This document shows, piece by piece, positions 16,044 through 24,039 of a DNA stretch of 64,000 bases. The DNA lies in the NCBI RefSeq assembly GCF_009674775.1, contig NZ_WKKE01000011.1, positions 116,494-180,493 of the forward strand. The letters are read 5' to 3'. This DNA is from Flavobacterium sp. LC2016-23. Its GTDB lineage: Bacteria; Bacteroidota; Bacteroidia; Flavobacteriales; Flavobacteriaceae. A program made the position numbers and the translations under genes. Each line of letters begins with the position of its first letter. The stretch's first letter is position 1. The notes under the pieces are model-generated. The model saw only the letters and a list, made by a program, of their open reading frames with translations. It made no database searches and had not been told where the DNA came from.

Positions 16044-16088
16044 AATAGCAAAATTTTATTTTAATAACAACTTAATGGTTTGGTGTTT

Positions 16089-17165
16089 TTAAGAGGTTAG
16101 TGTATTGATAATAGCAGTAATTTTTTCTAAATCAAGGGTAGAAAGCCCAACATATAAGGGCAGGCAAACTACTCTTGAAGCGATAGATTCTGATACCGGC
16201 ATTTCGGCACCATGGGTGTAAGGTATGGTGTTTAAAGAAGGATAAAAATAACGCCTTGGCTGTATGTTTTCCTTTGCCAGTGCTTCCTGAACTTTTAACA
16301 AAATCGCTTCAGATTCAAAAATTACCGGGTAATAGCTGTAATTCCATTCCGTATTTTCCCTGATTTTTATGCTTTTAAGGTTTTTGAAATTCAAATTGGC
16401 ATTGTAAAAATCAGTTACCTTTTTTCTTTCTGTAATAATATGCTCCATATACGGGAAAAGAGCCAGTCCCATAGCCGACTGCAGTTCTGAGATTTTAGCA
16501 TTGATGCCAAGCCCGTGAAAAGCCAAGGGGCCGTTATGTCCGAAATTATGACTGTAAAATAAAGTATTTTGTGTTTCTTCATCCTTACAAAACATGGCAC
16601 CGCCTTCTCCGGTATGAAATAATTTCGTGGCATGAAAGCTGCAGGTGCTTACATCTCCAAATTGAAATATCGATTCGTTATTATAAGTTACCCCAAAACA
16701 ATGTGCGGCATCATAAATCACTTTCAGATTGTATTTTTCAGCGATAGCGGCGATAGCTTCAATAGCACATGGATTTCCAAAAACGTGAGTTGCCAGAATT
16801 GCCGTAGTTTTGGAAGTAATGGCCGCTTCAATTTTGGTTTCGTCTATCGTCAGGTAATCCGGATGGATATCGACAAAAACGGGAGTGCAATTTTCCCACA
16901 CAATAGCAGCCGAAGTGGCCACATACGAAAAAGGGGTTGTGATGATTTCTCCGCCTTTACCAAATAGTTTTAAGGCAATTTGTAAAGGTATGGTACCGTT
17001 ATTAGTAATGGTAATATGAGGAACATTCAGATAATTTTTAAGTTTATCTTCTAATTCTATGGTTAGTTCACCGCGATTTGTGAGCCAAACTTTATCCCAC
17101 GCCCGTTTTACATAAGAATTGTATTCTTCTTGTGGAGGCAGAAAAGTTTTGGTTACTGGAATCAT
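16089..17165 (-). CDS. DegT/DnrJ/EryC1-family sugar aminotransferase
   Basis: PLP-dependent transaminase that converts a nucleotide-linked keto sugar to an amino sugar. The internal aldimine lysine is K181 in CSFHATKLFHTGEGGA, and the PLP ring aspartate D152 sits in YDAAHCFG; VFGNPCAI is the conserved loop. Length (358) fits the family. The FHATKLFHTGEGGA region resembles 4-aminotransferases of 4,6-dideoxyhexoses such as VioA, so a dTDP- or UDP-linked 4-amino-4,6-dideoxy sugar is a reasonable product, but that is inference. It is divergent from the ACP/KASIII operon, with 257 bp between, and probably supplies the sugar that the operon decorates. Confidence 0.85.
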   Translation of the reverse strand: MIPVTKTFLPPQEEYNSYVKRAWDKVWLTNRGELTIELEDKLKNYLNVPHITITNNGTIPLQIALKLFGKGGEIITTPFSYVATSAAIVWENCTPVFVDIHPDYLTIDETKIEAAITSKTTAILATHVFGNPCAIEAIAAIAEKYNLKVIYDAAHCFGVTYNNESIFQFGDVSTCSFHATKLFHTGEGGAMFCKDEETQNTLFYSHNFGHNGPLAFHGLGINAKISELQSAMGLALFPYMEHIITERKKVTDFYNANLNFKNLKSIKIRENTEWNYSYYPVIFESEAILLKVQEALAKENIQPRRYFYPSLNTIPYTHGAEMPVSESIASRVVCLPLYVGLSTLDLEKITAIINTLTS

Positions 17166-17216
17166 TTAATTATGTATTTAGTAAGTTTAATTAACCTTTT
17201 AAGGGTAAACTATTGT

Positions 17217-17224
17217 TATATTTG
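17217..17224 (+). promoter_or_regulatory. TAnnTTTG -7 element of the acyl-modification operon
   Basis: TATATTTG. The predicted start near 17231 gives a long leader of about 190 nt before the ACP gene. Confidence 0.6.
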
Positions 17225-17230
17225 CGAGGT

Positions 17231-17422
17231 AAAAATAACAAAAGAATGGTGATTTATCAGCATAAGCGGAAATTATAAAAAACACAAGCATTATCGGGTA
17301 GGCCTGATGCTTTGAAAAACAAGTTTTTAGGAATGGTTTTCGCGGGATAAATAAATAACTTCCCTTTTGGGTTTTTATAAAAATCAGAAATAGAATAAAA
17401 ACAAAATAAATTTAGGAATACT
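17231..17422 (+). promoter_or_regulatory. Long leader upstream of the ACP gene, with a small hairpin
   Basis: The region has no gene. AAGCATTA (17286-17293) can pair with TGATGCTT (17305-17312) around the loop TCGGGTAGGCC. No T-run follows, so it is not a standard terminator. A regulated leader is possible because long leaders are common in front of Bacteroidota polysaccharide operons; it is otherwise unassigned. Confidence 0.35.
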
Positions 17423-17653
17423 ATGGAAATCAACACTTTTTTGCAAAATTTTGCAGATCTTTTAGATGATACGGATGCAACATTAATAAAACAAGAAACT
17501 GTTTTTAGAGATTTGGAAGAATGGGATTCGCTGACAGCTTTGTCACTGATTGCTATGGCTGATGAAGAATATTCAGTAAAACTTACCGGAGATGATATTA
17601 AATCTTCAAATTCATTAAATGATATCTTCGAAATAATAAAAAATAAAGGGTAA
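17423..17653 (+). CDS. Acyl carrier protein
   Basis: A 76-residue acidic carrier. The phosphopantetheine attachment serine is S36 in EEWDSLTALSLI, in the canonical DSL motif. It differs from housekeeping AcpP (DSL context EEWDSLTAL instead of the AcpP DSLDTVE) and heads a dedicated operon, 5 bp before a KASIII gene. It should carry the growing short acyl chain of this pathway rather than fatty acids of membrane lipids. Confidence 0.9.
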   Translation: MEINTFLQNFADLLDDTDATLIKQETVFRDLEEWDSLTALSLIAMADEEYSVKLTGDDIKSSNSLNDIFEIIKNKG

Positions 17654-17658
17654 TTGAA

Positions 17659-18714
17659 ATGGCTACTTTTTCAGTAAATAATATTGCAATAAAAGGTATA
17701 TCGTGTTGCGTTCCAAAAAATCTGGAGCGCAATATTGATTTAGATATATTGACAGAGGAAGAAATTCAGAGATTTATTGATGCAACCGGAGTGGAAGAAA
17801 GACGTATTGCAACCAAAGAAATCTGTACTTCTGATTTGTGCGCTGAAGCTGCTGAAAAATTAATCAAAGACCTGAACTGGCAAAAAGAGGAAATAGAGAT
17901 TTTGGTTTTTGTTTCACAGACGGCCGATTATATTTTACCCGTTTCTGCAGCCATACTTCAGGACAGATTAGGATTGTCGACCAACTGTATCGCTTTTGAT
18001 GTTCCTTTAGGATGTTCAGGATATGTGTACGGAATGTCGATAATAGCCGGTATGATGAAAGCAACCGGTTTAAAAAAGGGATTGCTTCTGGCCGGAGATA
18101 CGAGCAGTAAACTACTTTCTAAATCAGATAAAAGCACTGTTCCGCTTTTCGGAGACGGAGGAAGTGCTACTGCATTTGAATTTGATGAAAATGCAGCGGA
18201 TTTACTTTTTGACTTAGGTACTGATGGTTCCGGTTACAAAACCATAATTGTAAACGACGGAGGATCAAGAAACAGAATTAATGCGGATTCATTAACGTAT
18301 CATACGATTTCACCCGGAATCGAAAGAAATGCCTGCCAGCTGATCCTGGACGGAATGGACGTTTTTAGCTTCGGAATATCACAGGCCCCGAAAACGGTCA
18401 ATAAACTGATTGAAAAGTTTGAGATCGATAAGGAAACAATTGATCATTTTGTCTTTCATCAGGCCAATTTAATGATGAATAAAATGATCGTTAAAAAATT
18501 AAAATTACCTGTCGAAAAAGTACCTTATTCATTAAAAGAATTCGGAAACACCTCTTCTACAACCATTCCGTTAACCATCGTAACAGCTTTACAAGACAAG
18601 CTGAACAACGCTGCTCAGGATTTAATCCTTTGCGGATTCGGAGTAGGTTTATCCTGGGGAACAGCAAAAATAACACTGAATAATGCTGTAATTTCAGATT
18701 TAATTGAACTATGA
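17659..18714 (+). CDS. Ketoacyl-ACP synthase III (first KASIII of the operon)
   Basis: Condenses an acyl-CoA or acyl-ACP with malonyl-ACP by thiolase-fold chemistry. The Cys-His-Asn triad is intact: C119 in LGCSGYVYG, H267 in VFHQAN and N297 in FGNTSST. It is 351 residues, like FabH. It starts 5 bp after the ACP gene and overlaps the Rieske gene by 4 bp (ATGA). A second, divergent KASIII lies three genes downstream; two such enzymes with a private ACP suggest successive condensations, or a condensation plus an acyl transfer. Substrate specificity is not deducible here. Confidence 0.9.
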   Translation: MATFSVNNIAIKGISCCVPKNLERNIDLDILTEEEIQRFIDATGVEERRIATKEICTSDLCAEAAEKLIKDLNWQKEEIEILVFVSQTADYILPVSAAILQDRLGLSTNCIAFDVPLGCSGYVYGMSIIAGMMKATGLKKGLLLAGDTSSKLLSKSDKSTVPLFGDGGSATAFEFDENAADLLFDLGTDGSGYKTIIVNDGGSRNRINADSLTYHTISPGIERNACQLILDGMDVFSFGISQAPKTVNKLIEKFEIDKETIDHFVFHQANLMMNKMIVKKLKLPVEKVPYSLKEFGNTSSTTIPLTIVTALQDKLNNAAQDLILCGFGVGLSWGTAKITLNNAVISDLIEL

Positions 18715-19796
18715 TAAAAAATTTAAATTACATAGATGAAACCGTTTTTCTAAAAGAAAAATCTTTGTTTTTTAAGGAGTCCTGGATATTAGTTGCGCAT
18801 AAGAATGAACTGGCAAACAACAATGATTTTGTTACTTTAGAGTATTTTGGAAATAAGATATTTATCCAAAACTATAACGGTACTCTCAAATCTTTTCAGA
18901 ATGTTTGTCTGCACAGGTTTAATACCATCCATGAGGAACCTTACGGAAACAGGGTTTCTTCCTGTTTGTACCATAACTGGACTTATGGCAAAAAGGGAAA
19001 TGTAATTGGATTAATGTGCCGAAATTCATTCGAAAAAGATAATATCAGTGCATTAAGGCTAAAAGAATATGAACTTGATTATTGCGGTGATTTTGTTTTC
19101 ATAAAATTAAACGATCAGCTAGACAGAAGTTTAAACGATTATTTAGGAAACGTATTTACGCCTTTAGCAGAAATCAGTCAGCATTTTGGTGCCAAAACCA
19201 TCGATTATACGATTGAGCATAAAGTGAACTGGAAACTTTTGGTAGAAAATGTTTTGGAATGTTACCACTGTACTTCGGTTCACGAAAATTCATTTGCAAA
19301 AATGGGATTCGGATCGGTAGCCCCTGAAAAGTTTGACTTTTTTGAGGCACACAGCTGGTGTGAATTTCCAAAAGGAGATGATGTAAAGCCAAATAAAATC
19401 ATAGAAAAATCATTAGCCGACAGAACTTTCAAAACGCAGGGTTATCTGCATTTTTACAGTTATCCCAATGCTTTTATAAGTTCGGTGGAAGGAAAAGGAT
19501 TTTATTTTGGATTTATGTTTCCCGAATCACCTTCAAAAACCAATTTAAGAGTGCGTTATTTCGCTCCTAAATTCGAAAAAGAACTAAGCGAATCGCAACA
19601 GAATATTATTGATTTCATTAACAACAGTTCCAACGAATCACTGGATTTGGTTTTGAATGAAGACAAAAAAATAGTCGAAAATATTCAGACCAATCTGGAG
19701 TATTTTAAAGACAGTTCACCCATATTCGGTGATGAAGAGTTTAGGATTTTAAAATTCTATGACTATTTTAATAAAAAAGAATTAAACGATATATAA
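18711..19796 (+). CDS. Rieske non-heme iron oxygenase, alpha-subunit type
   Basis: Probable oxygenase acting on the acyl chain or sugar of this pathway. The 2Fe-2S site shows C66-x-H68 in VCLHRFN and C85-x2-H88 in SCLYHNW. The mononuclear iron region is ENVLECYHCTSVHENSF, with H186 and H191 as ligands and E183 in the bridging position; a third Asp ligand is not certain. It is 361 residues with no beta subunit or reductase beside it, so electrons must come from elsewhere. It overlaps neighbours at both ends (ATGA with KASIII, TAATG with the SDR). A Rieske oxygenase inside an ACP/KASIII operon is unusual. Confidence 0.88.
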   Translation: MIKNLNYIDETVFLKEKSLFFKESWILVAHKNELANNNDFVTLEYFGNKIFIQNYNGTLKSFQNVCLHRFNTIHEEPYGNRVSSCLYHNWTYGKKGNVIGLMCRNSFEKDNISALRLKEYELDYCGDFVFIKLNDQLDRSLNDYLGNVFTPLAEISQHFGAKTIDYTIEHKVNWKLLVENVLECYHCTSVHENSFAKMGFGSVAPEKFDFFEAHSWCEFPKGDDVKPNKIIEKSLADRTFKTQGYLHFYSYPNAFISSVEGKGFYFGFMFPESPSKTNLRVRYFAPKFEKELSESQQNIIDFINNSSNESLDLVLNEDKKIVENIQTNLEYFKDSSPIFGDEEFRILKFYDYFNKKELNDI

Positions 19797-20539
19797 TGAA
19801 TCCATTTGATTTATCAGGAAAAAAAATACTAGTAACGGGAGCTTCTTCAGGCATTGGTTACGAAACCTGTCTTGCAATAGCCAGACAGGGAGGAACCTTT
19901 ATAGCGATCGCAAGACGCCAGGATTTTCTCGAAAAATTAATTGAAGAATGCGGAACTGAAAATAGTTTTATCGCTGCCGACTTATCTAAAATGGAAGATA
20001 TTAAGGCTATTGTAGACACGATTGAAAATATCGACGGAATTGTGCATTCGGCTGGAATTGTATCCCTGGCACCGGTTAAATTCTACACGGAAGAGTTAAT
20101 GAACGAAATGAGATCGATAAATTTTGACTCGATTGTATATCTGGTAAATCTGATTTTCAAAAAGAAAAAAATAAACAAAGGAAGTTCCATTGTTTTGGTA
20201 TCGTCGATCGCAGGTTTGTTCGGAATGAAAGGAAACGGAATTTATGCCGCCGGAAAAGGGGCTTTAATTGCAATTTCAAAAGTTTGGGCAAGCGAATTTG
20301 CCAACAGTAAAATCCGCGTAAATTGTGTGTCACCCGGAATGGTAAAAACAGAAATAACCGCCAGGTCTATTGAAGATTTATCTTTGGAAGTCATTCAGCA
20401 GGATGAAAAAAAATATCCTTTGGGATATGGTGACCCTGTTCAGGTGGCCAATCCGATTGTGTTTTTATTGGCGGAAGCCAGCAGCTGGATCACGGGACAA
20501 AATATAGTTTTAGACGGAGGAAGAACTTCAACGATATAA
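19796..20539 (+). CDS. Short-chain dehydrogenase/reductase (FabG-like)
   Basis: NAD(P)H-dependent reductase, 247 residues. The cofactor motif is TGASSGIG at residues 14-21. S136/S137 (VSSIAG) with Y150 and K154 in IYAAGKG form the catalytic set; NCVSPGMVKTE is the conserved FabG region. It likely reduces a beta-ketoacyl-ACP made by the adjacent KASIII, giving a hydroxyacyl group. It starts at the TAATG overlap with the Rieske stop. Confidence 0.9.
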   Translation: MNPFDLSGKKILVTGASSGIGYETCLAIARQGGTFIAIARRQDFLEKLIEECGTENSFIAADLSKMEDIKAIVDTIENIDGIVHSAGIVSLAPVKFYTEELMNEMRSINFDSIVYLVNLIFKKKKINKGSSIVLVSSIAGLFGMKGNGIYAAGKGALIAISKVWASEFANSKIRVNCVSPGMVKTEITARSIEDLSLEVIQQDEKKYPLGYGDPVQVANPIVFLLAEASSWITGQNIVLDGGRTSTI

Positions 20540-20546
20540 ATTTACA

Positions 20547-21557
20547 ATGAAAGCCAATATAAAAGCCATTTCGTATTATTTACCTGAATCAGTGTTGACA
20601 AATGATCTGATAAATCAGGAATTTCCGGAATGGGGTATTGAAAAGATCAGTGCAAAAACCGGAATCAATGCCCGACATATCAGTGCCAAGGATGAGTTTT
20701 CATCTGATATGGGCGTTAAAGCTGCCGAAAAATTATTCGCTGAACATAACATCGACAGATCAGAAATTGATTTTTTATTGTTCTGTACGCAAAGCCCGGA
20801 TTATTTTCTGCCAACGACGGCTTGTATCATTCAGGAAAAATTAGGCCTCGAAACTACAATTGGCGCCTTGGATTTTAATTTAGGATGTTCCGGTTTTGTC
20901 TATGGCTTAAGCCTGGCCAAAGGACTGATTGCCGGAGAAATGGCAAAAAATGTATTGCTGATCACTTCAGAAACCTACTCAAAATTTATTCATCCCAAAG
21001 ACAAAAGCAATAAAACTATTTTTGGTGACGCCGCCGCTGCAACTTTAATTAGCAGTGAAAAAGGATTTTGTACACTAAGCAATTTTGTTTTCGGAACGGA
21101 TGGGAAAGGTGCTGAAAACCTGATTGTAAAACAAGGCGGAATGCGTTTTCCGGTTTCGGATAAAAATGAAGATATTGTGGATGAATTTGGAAATGTCCGA
21201 AATGATAAAAACCTGTTTATGAACGGAACTGAGATTTTCAATTTCACCGGTGAATTTGTTCCACAGCTGACAGAGGCCATTTTAGAAAAGTCAAATTTAA
21301 TGAAAGAAGATATTGACTTATTTGTTTTTCATCAGGCGAATAAATACATGCTGAATCATTTAAGAAAAAAAATAAAAATCCCCGAAGAGAAATTCTTTAT
21401 CGCTATGGAAGAGTGCGGAAATACGGTTTCTTCCACAATTCCGATCGCCTTATATGAAGCTCAGAAACAAGGAAAAGTAGCGCACTGCAGAAATTTGATA
21501 CTGGCGGGATTTGGTGTCGGATATTCCTGGGCCGCCTGTAATTTAATAGTGGACTAA
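20547..21557 (+). CDS. Ketoacyl-ACP synthase III (second KASIII)
   Basis: A paralogue of the first KASIII, 336 residues. The triad is C114 in LGCSGFVYG, H261 in VFHQANKYM and N291 in ECGNTVSST. The low similarity of the two outside the motifs suggests distinct roles, not a recent duplication. It overlaps the acyltransferase gene (TAATG). It could perform a second chain-extending condensation. Confidence 0.9.
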   Translation: MKANIKAISYYLPESVLTNDLINQEFPEWGIEKISAKTGINARHISAKDEFSSDMGVKAAEKLFAEHNIDRSEIDFLLFCTQSPDYFLPTTACIIQEKLGLETTIGALDFNLGCSGFVYGLSLAKGLIAGEMAKNVLLITSETYSKFIHPKDKSNKTIFGDAAAATLISSEKGFCTLSNFVFGTDGKGAENLIVKQGGMRFPVSDKNEDIVDEFGNVRNDKNLFMNGTEIFNFTGEFVPQLTEAILEKSNLMKEDIDLFVFHQANKYMLNHLRKKIKIPEEKFFIAMEECGNTVSSTIPIALYEAQKQGKVAHCRNLILAGFGVGYSWAACNLIVD

Positions 21558-22192
21558 TGAAGAATTTAATCATAATAGGAGCAAGGGGTTTTGGACGTGA
21601 AGTATACGATCTGGCCATACAATGTGCCGGATTCAATATAGAATATGTTGTTAAGGGTTTTTTGGATGATAAAACAGATGCTTTAGCAGGTTTTGAAAAT
21701 TATCCTGAAATTATTGGATCAGTTGAAGATTATACAATTGTAGAAAATGACGTTTTCGTTTGTGCCTTAGGCAGTATCAAATGGAAAAAGCATTATACAG
21801 AGCTCATTTTAAATAAAGGAGCCCAGTTTATTAATTTAATTCATCCCTCAACGACTTTAAATACAAACGCTGTTGTGGGTACGGGTCTGATTGTTTTCAT
21901 GAACTCTAATATCAGTAACGACTGTACTATTGGCGATTTTGTGACCATACAGGGTTATGTAGGCTTAGGACACGATACAAGGATCGATAAATGGTCGCAT
22001 TTAAGCGCTTATAGCTTTACAGGCGGTTTCGTCGTATTGGAAGAGGAAGTGCTCCTAAATACCAGGGCTACTATTTTACCGCATGTAATTGTTCGTAAAG
22101 GAGCTACTGTCGGGGCATCAAGTCTGGTCATTAAAAATGTAAAAGAAGGCACTACTGTTTTTGGCGTTCCTGCTAAAAAACTGGAGTTCTAA
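21557..22192 (+). CDS. NeuD/PglD-family acyltransferase, left-handed beta-helix
   Basis: A 211-residue sugar O- or N-acyltransferase. The N-terminal nucleotide-binding fold IIGARGFGREVYDL (about residues 4-17) precedes a hexapeptide left-handed beta-helix from about residue 95; GLGHDTRI (about 137-144) carries the probable catalytic histidine. The end motif VFGVPAKKLEF is typical. VioB and PglD belong to this family and acylate amino sugars made by DegT transaminases. It is the last gene of the operon, followed by a terminator, and is the best candidate for loading the operon's acyl group onto the amino sugar. Confidence 0.85.
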   Translation: MKNLIIIGARGFGREVYDLAIQCAGFNIEYVVKGFLDDKTDALAGFENYPEIIGSVEDYTIVENDVFVCALGSIKWKKHYTELILNKGAQFINLIHPSTTLNTNAVVGTGLIVFMNSNISNDCTIGDFVTIQGYVGLGHDTRIDKWSHLSAYSFTGGFVVLEEEVLLNTRATILPHVIVRKGATVGASSLVIKNVKEGTTVFGVPAKKLEF

Positions 22193-22230
22193 GGTTTCTG
22201 TTACTATGAAATGTGATGTATCCAAAATAA

Positions 22231-22270
22231 AAAATAAAGGCTCTGTTATTGCAACAGAGCCTTTATTTTA
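22231..22270. terminator. Bidirectional terminator
   Basis: AAAATAAAGGCTCTGTT pairs with AACAGAGCCTTTATTTT around TATTG-like loop bases. It lies between the convergent acyltransferase and glycosyltransferase genes and overlaps the glycosyltransferase stop region. Confidence 0.85.
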
Positions 22271-23061
22271 TAGTTTAGTTTTTCAAAAAACGAAGCATCC
22301 TTAGATCGGATCTTTAAGATCTGCTTGTTTAATATTTTTTGGACGTCAGCATCAAAATAGGTTTTCAGTTTCGTAAGGAAATTGATCATGATCACTCTTT
22401 GTTCGGCATCTTTTTTCGAAGACCAGTAGGAGGTGTTATGAATACGATAAACAGACATCAGTTTATCGATGTATTTTATTTTTCCATGTTGTGCATTCAG
22501 CATGTGCAGAAAGTAATCGCCTATAGGGGCTTCACTGAAGTACTGTGGCAATTCACCAAAAAGATTGTTGCGATACACAACACTTGGGGTGTGGATATAA
22601 TTGTTTTTGGCAAGATCCTTAATGGTTGAAACTTCCGGAATTCTCTTTCTCGGGTTGTCTTCTTTCATTTCGGTATCTGTTAGTAAATACACGTTATGAA
22701 AGCAAATGCTAAAATCAGGATTGGCTTCTAAAAAATCAACCTGTAGACTTAATTTTTGATCGTCGCACCAGTAATCATCCCCTTCGCATAAAGCGATATA
22801 TTTTCCTGAAGCTTTCTCAAGGGCAGCAACAGAATTAGGCATCATTCCGAGATTAGTCTCGTTATTATAATACTTTACCTTATGTCCGTTAGGATTGCTG
22901 GCAATTGTTTCTTTAATAATGGCATCTGTATCATCCGTTGACTTGTCATTAGAAATCACAAGTTCAAATTCAAAATCAGTTTTCTGAGACAAGATACTTT
23001 CTATGGCCTGCTTAATATACGCCGAGTGATTATAGGTAATCATTACAACACTTACAAACAT
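22246..23061 (-). CDS. Glycosyltransferase family 2
   Basis: A GT-A fold enzyme of 271 residues, probably adding a sugar to an envelope polysaccharide. MFVSVVMITYNHSAYIKQAI and VISNDKSTDDT are the nucleotide-binding region, and the metal site is in CEGDDYWCDDQ near residue 92. No membrane segment is seen. It is the last gene of a minus-strand group (22246-26212) of four glycosyltransferase-like genes. Confidence 0.88.
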   Translation of the reverse strand: MFVSVVMITYNHSAYIKQAIESILSQKTDFEFELVISNDKSTDDTDAIIKETIASNPNGHKVKYYNNETNLGMMPNSVAALEKASGKYIALCEGDDYWCDDQKLSLQVDFLEANPDFSICFHNVYLLTDTEMKEDNPRKRIPEVSTIKDLAKNNYIHTPSVVYRNNLFGELPQYFSEAPIGDYFLHMLNAQHGKIKYIDKLMSVYRIHNTSYWSSKKDAEQRVIMINFLTKLKTYFDADVQKILNKQILKIRSKDASFFEKLNYKIKALLQ

Positions 23062-23071
23062 AGTATTTAAG

Positions 23072-24037
23072 TTAGTTTTTATTAAAAAGTTGTTTTACAT
23101 CTTCAATCATCCTGCTTTTTTCATTCATCACAAACGTTCTGAAAACTGAAAATTCCTGAAAGACTTCTTCATAATTATTCATAGTATGATTAATTAATTC
23201 GGTTACTTTTTTAGCCTGCCTGTCATCGGCATGTAATTTGTATTTTTCGGGTATTCCCAGATCTTCTTTAAATGCTGAGGTTCCATCACGTCCTGTCAAT
23301 AGGCAAACGCCTGAAACAAGTCCTTCCCTTGGGATTTTATCGCGGCCGGGAAAATAACCAAAATCAATATGCAGTTTGGTTTTTCGTAGCGTATCTCTCA
23401 TTTCCTCTCTCGTCATACCGGATAAGGGGATCCATTGGTATTGCGGAAGAAGTTCCATGTATTTTTCGATTTTGTCCAGTCCTTTTTTAGGATTGTAGGT
23501 AATGATATTTTCTTTCGTAAACGTCTCAGGAAGATCGTCAAAGAAAAGTTCCGTAACATAGTCGCATAAGTAAGCGATTTCATTGTCCAGTTTTTTGGTC
23601 AGTAAAAACTCTTTGGTTCTCTGGGACTGGTACCAGTGTGTAACTGTTTTGTTAGGCTCAAAACGATATTCGGTATGTTTGTAAGGAACAAAAATCTTTC
23701 TGATCCAGTTTTTCTTCTTTTCTCTGCTGTTCATCAGAACTTCATAAAAATCAAGGCTTAACCACCATACTTTTTTCTCCGACAAAGGATATTTAGCAAT
23801 AAGATTGGTCATTGATTCCGGTATGATGATCACATTATCCGCGCTGTCTTTTATTCTTCTTACATAAGGAACATTGTAATTTTTGTAAAAAGGGTGAACA
23901 GGATCTTTTTTATATTTGGTGTATAACATTTTTGCGTCATATCCCAGTGTATTCAGAATATAACCCAACTGATGCAATGCTTCCGGTCCTCCGGTAGCTT
24001 TTTTGGGAGGACAGATGATATATATATTTTGTGACAT
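23072..24037 (-). CDS. GT-B-like glycosyltransferase, family uncertain
   Basis: A 321-residue protein. The N-terminus MSQNIYIICPPKKATGGPEAL resembles a GT-B start with a glycine-rich loop. The C-terminal half contains WIPLSGMTREEMRDTLRKTK and HIDFGYFPGRDKIPREGL (about 215-245), like the donor-binding region of GT4-type enzymes. I do not recognise the acceptor. It lies 10 bp upstream of the GT2 gene and 2 bp after the next gene, so they are cotranscribed. Confidence 0.65.
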   Translation of the reverse strand: MSQNIYIICPPKKATGGPEALHQLGYILNTLGYDAKMLYTKYKKDPVHPFYKNYNVPYVRRIKDSADNVIIIPESMTNLIAKYPLSEKKVWWLSLDFYEVLMNSREKKKNWIRKIFVPYKHTEYRFEPNKTVTHWYQSQRTKEFLLTKKLDNEIAYLCDYVTELFFDDLPETFTKENIITYNPKKGLDKIEKYMELLPQYQWIPLSGMTREEMRDTLRKTKLHIDFGYFPGRDKIPREGLVSGVCLLTGRDGTSAFKEDLGIPEKYKLHADDRQAKKVTELINHTMNNYEEVFQEFSVFRTFVMNEKSRMIEDVKQLFNKN

Positions 24038-24039
24038 AG

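Noticed and set aside
17286..17312. JUMPstart/ops element before the ACP gene
   Set aside because: GGGTAGGC only loosely resembles the ops core and the rest of the element is absent.
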